A stretch of 5,529 nucleotides of DNA, taken from Pseudomonadota bacterium (GTDB lineage: Bacteria; SZUA-182; DTGQ01). Below are positions 1 to 4,972 of this stretch, one piece after another. The stretch is taken from assembly GCA_030605265.1 (NCBI GenBank), contig JAUWIR010000335.1:1-5529 (forward strand), read 5' to 3'. Numbering within the stretch: position 1 is the first letter of the stretch; every line of letters starts with the position of its first letter. Position numbers and translations under genes: made by a program. The notes beneath the pieces were generated by a model, which worked only from the letters and a program-made list of their open reading frames with translations, was not told where the DNA came from and ran no database searches.

Positions 1-1945
1 TCAGAGGGTAGCTGTTGCCATATCCTGCTGATGGAAATCCATAGCCGGCATAAGCGGTAGGATTCCAGCCATAACCAAAATAGCCGGAGTTACTGTAAGA
101 GTTATCCGGAGAGGTTTTTTTATATGCTAATTCTACTATCACACAGCAAGAATTTTCCTCATATTCATCCCGAATTTCATACAGATCTACTGAATCGGGA
201 AAATGTAGGGTGTATCTTCTTGTAGGGCGATCATTTTGCCCGTTCCATTCATCTGTACTTTTTTCAGGGGGGGTTATTTTATCGACCTCATAGCTGCGAT
301 TCAGATCATCAAGTGAATCTATCCCGAATATGGCGATATCTCCATCTTTATCAAGATCGACTGTATCTTGAGCTTCATGGGTAAGGGTTATTTCTAATTG
401 TCCTGAAATTGCGGGCCTTTCGGAATAATCGGTTGGATAGTCACTGCCGGCATATAGTTGAACTTTTCCTTCTTTTTTTACATCCTCGGGGTCCGATATG
501 TCCCATATCTGAAGACAACTTGAGAAAGTAGTCCCAAACACCAGATTTTCCTTTACCTCTATAAGATCAACCCTCTTTGATCTATCATTCTTCATCAGTC
601 TATATCCGGCTTGCTTTTGGGGTTTTTCAGGGGAAGTTACATCCAGGACTACCAAACCCCGGCTCCCGTCAGCTATATAGAGAAGATTCCCTTCAAGGAT
701 CATAGTCTCTTCCGGATCGGGTAATTCTAAAGCAGTTACCACTTGAGGTTGAGTTACATCTTGGATGTTGACTACGGTAATTATTCTAGAGCTGAGGAGA
801 TAAAGATAACTACCAATGATAATCTGCTCGTCCGGGCGTCTGCTTTCCGGCAATTCCAGGGATGCCTCCATAGTCGGGTTCTGCGGATCCGATATATCTA
901 TAAAATAAAGGTAGGTGCTCTCGGAATCATTATCGTAGGAGCAAAGGAATAGGAGGTTGTCATTAGCAGTCATAATCTTCATATAAGGAACGCTGTTATT
1001 TGGCCAATGGATTTCCCCGAAACTTGATTGATTCAGATCCTGCGGATCTGAAAGGTCAATTACTTCAAGTCCGCTCATGTAGGTGCTTCTTTTTTTAATT
1101 TTATTATAATAAATATAGGCGCGATCTTGAGAAAAAAATGCCAGAGCGTCTTCCTTCATGGTATAAGCTGAATCAAGGCCGGTCTCAAAGGTATCCAGTT
1201 TTTTGGGATCATCAGGATTTGAGATATCTATTGATCCCATCTCCCTTTCATCGGGAAAATTTGAATCCGGCTCATCGTCATAGTCACCATACCCTGTAAA
1301 ACGCATAGAGATCCAATAGAGATAATTTCCTTGGGAATGAAAATTAAAATAATTGGCAGAGTCCCCCAGCTTAAGGCTTTTTTCAATTTGAGGATCATCA
1401 GGGTCAGTGATGTCAACAGCCTTTAATAAAAGGTCATTCTGCCTGGTGACTAAAAGATAGGCATAATCATTAACAACTTCAACTTCTCTAATATATTCGG
1501 GCGGATCGTGAGGCGGGGAAAGATATGAAGCGTAACCCATATTGAATGAAGGATAATACCCGCTATTGTAAAAAGAAGGATAGCCTCCCGGGTAGCCGTA
1601 TGAGGCTGAACCTATATTGTATGAAGGATTATATCCTGCATTTGAAAAAGAATGATATGTGCCGGATGATCCACTGAAACCATAGGGAATATTTCCGCCA
1701 GGGTAAATATTACCATAGGGTTGATAAGGTGATGGGCCGTACCCGGGCATATTTGGGGAGTATGGTGAAAACATTGATGGAGCGGGATTTGCCCAAGGCG
1801 CCAAATATGGGGCCGGCTGATACTGTGCTTTTGCCCTCCCCGAAGTAATAACGATAATCCCTATGATTACAAATAAAAAAAGAATAAAAAATTGTTCTAT
1901 CTTTTCACGCAAAACATAGATAAAAGTTTTTGTATAATTCCTCAT
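1..1945 (-). CDS. Secreted LVIVD-repeat beta-propeller protein with Tyr/Gly-rich arms (3' end beyond window)
   Basis: An uninterrupted frame of 648 codons begins at ATG 1945 and leaves the window at base 1; the TGA at 1-3 is out of frame. Residues 1-40 look like a signal peptide: a basic start, a hydrophobic core at about 19-34, then A-K-A before Gln41. Residues 41-148 are rich in Tyr, Pro, Gly, Ser and Asn and include two 25-residue repeats (99-123, 124-148). From about 150 to 500, LVIVD-type blades recur, with DITDPDDP at 178, DISNPDDP at 240, DLSDPQDL at 297, DISDPQNP at 350, NIQDVTQP at 393, DVTSPEKP at 435 and DISDPEDV at 482. Residues 530-536 (DLDKDGD) match a Dx[DN]xDG calcium loop. 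A second Tyr/Gly-rich arm starts near 615. LVIVD proteins are usually extracytoplasmic with no known enzymatic activity. A structural, adhesive or surface-binding role is inference. The export and fold calls are firm; the function is not. Confidence 0.88.
   Translation of the reverse strand, partial: MRNYTKTFIYVLREKIEQFFILFLFVIIGIIVITSGRAKAQYQPAPYLAPWANPAPSMFSPYSPNMPGYGPSPYQPYGNIYPGGNIPYGFSGSSGTYHSFSNAGYNPSYNIGSASYGYPGGYPSFYNSGYYPSFNMGYASYLSPPHDPPEYIREVEVVNDYAYLLVTRQNDLLLKAVDITDPDDPQIEKSLKLGDSANYFNFHSQGNYLYWISMRFTGYGDYDDEPDSNFPDEREMGSIDISNPDDPKKLDTFETGLDSAYTMKEDALAFFSQDRAYIYYNKIKKRSTYMSGLEVIDLSDPQDLNQSSFGEIHWPNNSVPYMKIMTANDNLLFLCSYDNDSESTYLYFIDISDPQNPTMEASLELPESRRPDEQIIIGSYLYLLSSRIITVVNIQDVTQPQVVTALELPDPEETMILEGNLLYIADGSRGLVVLDVTSPEKPQKQAGYRLMKNDRSKRVDLIEVKENLVFGTTFSSCLQIWDISDPEDVKKEGKVQLYAGSDYPTDYSERPAISGQLEITLTHEAQDTVDLDKDGDIAIFGIDSLDDLNRSYEVDKITPPEKSTDEWNGQNDRPTRRYTLHFPDSVDLYEIRDEYEENSCCVIVELAYKKTSPDNSYSNSGYFGYGWNPTAYAGYGFPSAGYGNSYPL
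1502..1651 (-). repeat. Two 75-bp in-frame repeats encoding Tyr-rich 25-residue units
   Basis: Within the propeller gene, residues 99-123 and 124-148 align without gaps: SF.N.GY.PS.N.G.ASY followed by a Pro/Gly tail. At DNA level, bases 1546-1581 and 1621-1656 match at 28 of 36 positions at an exact 75-base offset. The period is 25 codons, so gain or loss of a unit keeps the frame. The repeats have diverged, so the duplication is not fresh. Confidence 0.75.
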
Positions 1946-1955
1946 TAGCCTTATT

Positions 1956-1961
1956 CCTCCT
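1956..1961 (-). promoter_or_regulatory. Shine-Dalgarno for the propeller gene
   Basis: On the minus strand AGGAGG lies 10 bases before the ATG at 1945, slightly long but a full consensus match. It supports this start and shows the gene has its own translation signal even though it sits only 34 bases behind the broken upstream gene. Confidence 0.75.
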
Positions 1962-1979
1962 ATTTGCTCTTTATTTATT

Positions 1980-2748
1980 CTAAATGGCGACATTTTCTAT
2001 CTCACCTACTTGCAGGCCGCCCTGATATACCCTTATTGTATAGATGCCCGGCTCAAGCCCTTCAAATCCGGGTAGTCACATCCACAGGGCAGGTGAAGTC
2101 GCAAGGAGTATCCGCCGCTTCTCTTTCATCGAGTTTAATAAGATTGCCCTCCAATCCCATACTTGCACCCTGTCCGGACAGCAGTTGTAAACGGCATTGA
2201 GATGTATGACATAAAGCCGGCCCTGATGATACTCAACCCTGATTTCATCAGCGGCTCCAACCATATCTGCTCCATCCAGGCCCTTACTTTTACACTCACC
2301 GGCGGCTGTGTCGACTATCCGGGCTGAGGTGTGGATGCAGGCGCTGCTCACAATATTTGCCTCAGGGCTATACAAGACCTTAGCGCCTTCTCCGAGAGGT
2401 CCTTTATAATCAAAAGCTTCGGAAACCGGATCATAGGTAAAAATAACGCTGTCATCAGCCCCTTCCGCTATATATAAAAGGCAGTCTTTTCCGACACAAA
2501 GCTTTTTGGGGTGTATTAATTACAGGCGCTTTGATGATCTTAGACTCATTTAATGAAGTAAAATGGAAGGTCCTGATTAGAGTATCAGGTGAAGGGGTAA
2601 TAATTAATCGGAAATGTTCTTCTGAAAATGACCTGTTTAACAATTCCACCTCGTTGGATTCGGTTGATGAAATATTTACCATATGTTATGTTTTAGTCAG
2701 ACGACAATTTATCTTTTATATTACGAAAAAAGTAAGTGCAAAACCCAT
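1980..2748 (-). pseudogene. Decayed gene for a Cys-containing exported protein, broken by three frameshifts
   Basis: Three minus-strand frames hand over to one another and together read as one protein. The first (from ATG 2682) contains VELLNRSFSEEHFRLIITPS and ends near APVINTP. The second continues KKLCVGKDCLLYIAEGADDS through EIRVEYHQGRLYVIHL and NAVYNCCPDRVQV. The third reads MGLEGNLIKLDEREAADTPC then CPVDVTTRI. A final shift gives EGLEPGIYTIRVYQGG and a TAG at 1982-1980. The breaks fall at a C4/A5 run (2503-2511, one base extra), near 2158-2163 (one base missing) and at a T3 run (2064-2066, one base extra). An upstream ATG at 2748 opens a hydrophobic MGFALTFFVI but meets TAA at 2718 and again at 2688. 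The NCC...C...C pattern followed by GLEPGIYTI resembles C-terminal modules of bacterial exported proteins; I cannot name the family. It is the likely operon partner of the propeller. Clustered sequencing errors are the alternative, but the neighbouring 648-codon frame is clean. Confidence 0.72.
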
Positions 2749-2783
2749 ACCTTATTATGGAATAATGGATAGTCAAAGTATAT

Positions 2784-2788
2784 GGAGG
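2784..2788 (+). promoter_or_regulatory. Shine-Dalgarno before the MNT-like stub
   Basis: GGAGG sits 7 bases before ATG 2796, an ideal spacing. It argues that this ATG was a real gene start even though the frame now ends after 28 codons. Confidence 0.6.
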
Positions 2789-2795
2789 ACTTGAG

Positions 2796-2882
2796 ATGAA
2801 GGCAAAAAAGCTTACAGAGAAGGAGATACTGAAGATACTAAGAGAGCATAGTGAAATTTTGAGAAAATATAGCGCAGCATAG
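2796..2882 (+). pseudogene. N-terminal stub resembling an MNT-type nucleotidyltransferase (MntA antitoxin)
   Basis: A 28-codon frame reads MKAKKLTEKEILKILREH then SEILRKYSAA and stops at TAG. This is very close in style to the leading helix of minimal nucleotidyltransferases, which typically read 'EEILKILRE.KE.LKKYGVK.IGLFGSYARGE'. In that family the catalytic GSxAR(G/x) and D-x-D residues follow directly. Here the sequence loses similarity at the Tyr, so the whole active site is gone. Read through the stop, a further 23 codons stay open to a TAA, but they do not resemble the family. Intact homologues are antitoxins paired with HEPN toxins such as HepT, in some cases adenylylating them. No HEPN gene is visible here. 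The good ribosome site means a short peptide could still be made. The family call is by motif memory only. Confidence 0.5.
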
Positions 2883-2982
2883 CCGCAACCAAAAGATTTT
2901 AAAAAGCTAATATCGAATAACGATTACATATCCTCGTTTCACGTAATTTACTAACCCTGAATCCGGTTAATTTTAATCCCTT

Positions 2983-3009
2983 GGGGTGAATTCCCCGCCG
3001 CTCGCGGCG
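2983..3009. repeat. GC-rich hairpin with an overlapping alternative stem
   Basis: CGCCG (2996-3000) and CGGCG (3005-3009) form a perfect 5-bp stem around the loop CTCG. Just before it, GGGG (2983-2986) can instead pair with CCCC (2993-2996) around TGAATT, sharing one C with the first stem. Such compact GC hairpins preceded by GAATTCCCC resemble REP-type elements mobilised by IS200/REP-associated transposases. A fragment of such a transposase lies about 40 bases away. It does not look like an intrinsic terminator because no T-run follows on either strand. Confidence 0.5.
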
Positions 3010-3010
3010 T

Positions 3011-3046
3011 AATATATATGCATGAGCGAATATATACATAAGAGCC
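3011..3046. repeat. Imperfect tandem 18-bp repeat
   Basis: Bases 3011-3028 and 3029-3046 both begin AATATATA and end in a GAGC-type tail; 13 of 18 positions match. The repeat directly abuts the GC hairpin. It may be a short duplication made when an element inserted or left, or chance in AT-rich sequence. Confidence 0.35.
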
Positions 3047-3050
3047 ATAA

Positions 3051-3218
3051 TGTCACTGTATTGATATATCATTTAGTGTTACTAAGATCATAACGATGAT
3101 AAAAAGACTCACGGCACGGGAGATGTTCAAACGTTACCCACAGGTAAAGCAGCAACTTAGGGATTTGTTTTTGTTTCTTTGCTGCATTAGGTGTGAGGAA
3201 GGTTTGTCATTGATATAG
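3051..3218 (+). pseudogene. Fragment of an IS200/REP-associated tyrosine transposase (TnpA_REP-like)
   Basis: An open stretch from 3051, with an internal ATG at 3096, reads CHCIDISFSVTKIITMIK followed by LTAREMFKRYPQVKQQL. In Y1 transposases of the IS200/RAYT group the segment after the HUH motif reads much like 'VHLFI..P..YSVSEV...IK..TAREIF.R.P.VKKQLWGGEFW'. The similarity covers that middle region and stops abruptly after QQL at 3158. The remaining codons to TAG 3218 are unrelated and the WGGEFW block is missing. The catalytic Tyr region and an intact HUH pair are also absent, so this is a dead remnant. The adjacent hairpin fits a REP-like element. The assignment is motif-based; a single-motif coincidence remains possible. 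Confidence 0.5.
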
Positions 3219-3224
3219 TTATAT

Positions 3225-4169
3225 TTAGGCCAACAGATGACAAACTGGAATAGAAATCAAGGGAATGGTTTCATCCACTATTTGGATGAGACTATCATTG
3301 GAAACTACCAAACCTGCCAAGAGAGGTTTATCTAAAATGTCTTGAAGGTTTTTGAAATTTTTAAAATCTCTGGAGGTTACCTTGGCTGTCATTTTACACT
3401 CAATAGCCAAGTAGCCATCTTCAAGTTCAATCAGCAGATCTATCTCTCTTCCGTCAAATGTTCGCAAATGATAAAGGCTAACCGGTAATTTCATGGTTTT
3501 TATTTGTTTAAAAATTTCAGAAACAATTGCTGATTCAAATTCATGCCCCTCAATAGCCCCTCTCTTTTTTAATATTCCTCTTCTAATTCCGGGATCAATA
3601 AAATGCAATTTACCCATCTTTGATAATCTCTTTTCTCTATTTCTGAAAAAACCCGGCAAGAGAATAACCTGGTAACTTAGCTCAAGATATTGGAAGAACC
3701 TGTTGGCCGTTGGAGCTGATACATTGGCTAATCTGGCTAATTCAGAAAAATTTACTAATTGGCCATTTTTTAAAGCCAAGGACTGTTGACATCGTATAAA
3801 GGGTTCCAGCCTATCCAGTTGAACCAAATCTGATAAATCCCTCTGTAAATAGGTGGTTTGATAATCAGCCAGCCATTGATATTTGTCCTCTTTGCTGAAT
3901 TCCTGATTATAGATTGGGGGCATTCCGCCAAAGTGTAAAAAATTCTCAAAGGCCGACCGTGCTTTAGCAAGGAATTGGTCGTCAGGATTGTGTAGGCGAA
4001 TAAGATCAATTATCCCTTTGCGGTTATCATAGTTTAATAACTTGATGAATAGGCTCGGTTTCAGTTGCTCCTCCCAGGATTCAGTAATAATTTCTGCTAA
4101 GGTGAAAGGGAACAGTTCACCAATGGCTACTCTTCCAGCCAAAGACTCTTTCACCTTTTTGAGAAGCAT
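3225..4169 (-). CDS. Truncated AAA ATPase / DUF4143 family protein, P-loop half missing
   Basis: A clean 314-codon frame starts at an internal ATG. It opens with MLLKKVKESLAGRV then GELFPFTLAEI, the segment that in full-length AAA_14/DUF4143 ATPases follows the GSSQ motif. FHFGGMPP-like (79-85) and YLQRDL (107-112) are usual for the family. A winged helix is visible at about 138-163 (FSELARLANVSAPTANRFF), then KLHFIDPGI at 187-195. A restriction-like nuclease core follows: GREIDLLI (240-247) and IECK (256-259), giving the D...ExK pattern. Full-length members are usually around 380-400 residues and carry a Walker A motif at the start, which is absent here. No convincing ribosome site precedes ATG 4169, and family sequence continues upstream out of frame, so this is the surviving 3' part of a broken gene. 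The clean frame suggests recent damage. Family members are often accessory or mobile genes with poorly known function. Confidence 0.82.
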   Translation of the reverse strand: MLLKKVKESLAGRVAIGELFPFTLAEIITESWEEQLKPSLFIKLLNYDNRKGIIDLIRLHNPDDQFLAKARSAFENFLHFGGMPPIYNQEFSKEDKYQWLADYQTTYLQRDLSDLVQLDRLEPFIRCQQSLALKNGQLVNFSELARLANVSAPTANRFFQYLELSYQVILLPGFFRNREKRLSKMGKLHFIDPGIRRGILKKRGAIEGHEFESAIVSEIFKQIKTMKLPVSLYHLRTFDGREIDLLIELEDGYLAIECKMTAKVTSRDFKNFKNLQDILDKPLLAGLVVSNDSLIQIVDETIPLISIPVCHLLA

Positions 4170-4264
4170 AATTTGACTTGAGCCTAACCCACATAACGTG
4201 CCTTGGCATCTGTGTCATAGCATGCTTTTAATGTCTCAAATAACGAAGGAAGTTTTTGGATTTC
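4170..4264 (-). pseudogene. Frameshifted upstream part of the AAA/DUF4143 gene
   Basis: Directly upstream in the same frame the codons give LGSSQI, the sensor motif that should precede MLLKK. Before that, one frame over, the minus strand reads SEIQKLPSLFETLKACYDTD then AKARYVG and hits TAG at 4186-4184. This matches the family's Walker-B region (usually DEIQKLPSLFE..K..YD...ARYVLTGSSQ). One missing base near 4187-4190 accounts for the break while preserving family spacing. Family similarity ends at the Glu codon 4264-4262; the expected Asp before it is Ser here. Beyond it lies the PIN-domain reading frame, so the Walker A half was removed by deletion or rearrangement. Confidence 0.7.
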
Positions 4265-4265
4265 A

Positions 4266-4532
4266 CTATGGCCTATTCCGAAAACCCATACCTACCTGTA
4301 TGAAGTGATCATCCTCGGTCAGAATTGATTTGATGTTCAACTCCTTCATAACTGCTATTGACGTAAAATCGGTAAACGAAATCATTGGCTTGTCTTTAAA
4401 TCTCAAACGGAGTTCTTTCGCTGTGTCGAATCTCTCTGAAGAAATCCATTCCAGGTTTAAATACCCTTGTTCAATGGCTTCATCCAAAAACGCCACTATC
4501 TCCCTGGACGAGGTGAATGTAATTGAAAACAC
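4266..4532 (-). CDS. PIN-domain (VapC-like) protein lacking its N-terminal half
   Basis: An 88-codon frame can start at GTG 4532, but it is open only to a TAA about 10 bases further up. Recognisable PIN features are EIVAFLDEAI (11-20), then SFTDFTSIAVMKELNI (52-67), carrying the conserved Asp55, and ILTEDDHFIQVGMGF (70-84), carrying the last acidic pair. This is the usual C-terminal half of a PIN ribonuclease toxin. Full-length members are about 130-150 residues and begin with a hydrophobic strand ending in the first catalytic Asp. That part and the second acidic residue are missing, and I cannot find them upstream in any frame. No ribosome site is obvious and no antitoxin gene is visible. 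Loss of one metal-binding Asp should inactivate the nuclease. Its natural C-terminus appears intact and ends two bases before the ATPase remnant begins. Confidence 0.68.
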   Translation of the reverse strand: MFSITFTSSREIVAFLDEAIEQGYLNLEWISSERFDTAKELRLRFKDKPMISFTDFTSIAVMKELNIKSILTEDDHFIQVGMGFRNRP

Positions 4533-4557
4533 AAATGAAATTTAAGGATTAAATTGT

Positions 4558-4731
4558 ATGGTCAGAGATTACCGGACTAAAAGGGTAAAAGCCAAAGCCG
4601 AAGATTAGGCAAAGCCGGAATTTTGCAGGAGTTGGGGATAAGAGTTTGTATTTTCCATGATCGGACAGTCTCTAATGAATAATGAAATTATTGACCAGAA
4701 ATATCCTGAAGTGCTTGATGGCCTGGCCTAG
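4558..4731 (+). pseudogene. Decayed short gene of unknown family
   Basis: Three neighbouring plus-strand pieces look protein-like and could be one broken gene. ATG 4558 gives MVRDYRTKRVKAKAED and stops at 4608. One frame over, GKAGILQELGIRV then CIFHDRTVSNE runs to TAA near 4680. Back in the first frame, ATG 4657 gives MIGQSLMNNEIIDQKYPEVL then DGLA and TAG at 4731. The pieces overlap end to end, and the outer two share a frame, as expected from a pair of compensating shifts. I do not recognise the family. The small size and broken frame make a functional product unlikely, and chance open frames remain a real alternative. Confidence 0.3.
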
Positions 4732-4768
4732 ATTAGATTAAGGATTTTCCGAGGCATGGATAAAAAGG

Positions 4769-4797
4769 AAATATTTTTCAATAAATAAAAAATATTT
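4769..4797. repeat. Perfect 10-bp A/T inverted repeat
   Basis: AAATATTTTT (4769-4778) and AAAAATATTT (4788-4797) are exact reverse complements around a 9-base spacer. As an all-A/T hairpin it is weak. It could be a binding site for a dimeric regulator, or chance in AT-rich DNA. Confidence 0.4.
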
Positions 4798-4876
4798 GAA
4801 ATTTGTTCATTAATTATATATTATTAAATCTATATTATAAATTAGGTAGTGCCGGCTTGTTAATAATATAGATAAA

Positions 4877-4892
4877 TAGAAGCTTAGAAGCT
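4877..4892. repeat. 8-bp tandem direct repeat
   Basis: TAGAAGCT occurs twice back to back (4877-4884, 4885-4892), about 55 bases before the first possible ParB start. It may be a small regulatory iteron or simple slippage. Confidence 0.4.
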
Positions 4893-4944
4893 AAATACCC
4901 TTTAAAAAGTAAATTTATAACAACTATCAGCAGATTCAACAACT

Positions 4945-4972
4945 ATGACAAAAAATTCCTCTTTCAGACATC
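4945..4972 (+). other. Probable original start of the ParB-like gene, out of frame by one base
   Basis: ATG 4945 reads MTKN and then leaves the gene's frame, ending in TGA at 4978-4980. If the six-A run at 4950-4955 had five As, it would read MTKIPLSDIM straight into the ParB frame. The codons just before ATG 4973 (KIPLSDI in frame) are what ParB N-termini look like. So the run appears to have gained a base, or it is a slippery site or a sequencing error. Confidence 0.55.

Larger units (their letters stand above)
4732..4944. other. AT-rich intergenic spacer upstream of the ParB-like gene
   Basis: This stretch is strongly AT-rich (notably 4769-4860 and 4900-4920) and has stops in all plus frames. 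It probably contains the promoter for the ParB-like gene. TTGTTC at 4803 followed by several TATATT/TATTAT boxes is compatible, but no single -35/-10 pair at 17 bases stands out. It holds the two small repeats listed separately. Confidence 0.4.

Noticed and set aside
1..3. TGA on the minus strand as the end of the propeller gene
   Set aside because: It is not in the gene's frame; the last complete codon is CTG at 4-2, so the gene continues beyond the window.
743..952. 69-codon plus-strand frame
   Set aside because: Lies wholly antisense inside the propeller gene, has no ribosome site and resembles nothing.
1228..1416. 62-codon minus-strand frame
   Set aside because: Out-of-frame shadow of the propeller gene.
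1964..2200. 78-codon plus-strand frame
   Set aside because: Antisense to the decayed partner gene, whose minus-strand pieces have coherent protein content.
2531..2794. 87-codon plus-strand frame ending just before the MNT-like stub
   Set aside because: Antisense to the first segment of the decayed partner gene; no ribosome site. The near-contact with ATG 2796 appears accidental.
2749..2795. Divergent promoter with TTGACT (minus, 2776-2771) for the decayed partner gene
   Set aside because: No acceptable -10 box at about 17 bases; CATAAT is only 11 bases away.
3149..3185. GCAGCAA...TTGCTGC inverted repeat near a T-rich stretch, possible terminator
   Set aside because: The 23-base loop is too long, and the T-rich part lies in the loop rather than after the stem on either strand.
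3770..4009. 79-codon minus-strand frame, and plus-strand frames at 3493-3675 and 4330-4545
   Set aside because: Shadows of the ATPase remnant and the PIN remnant.
4533..4680. N-terminal half of the PIN protein on the minus strand
   Set aside because: No frame shows the expected hydrophobic strand with the first catalytic Asp; a stop lies just upstream of the surviving part.
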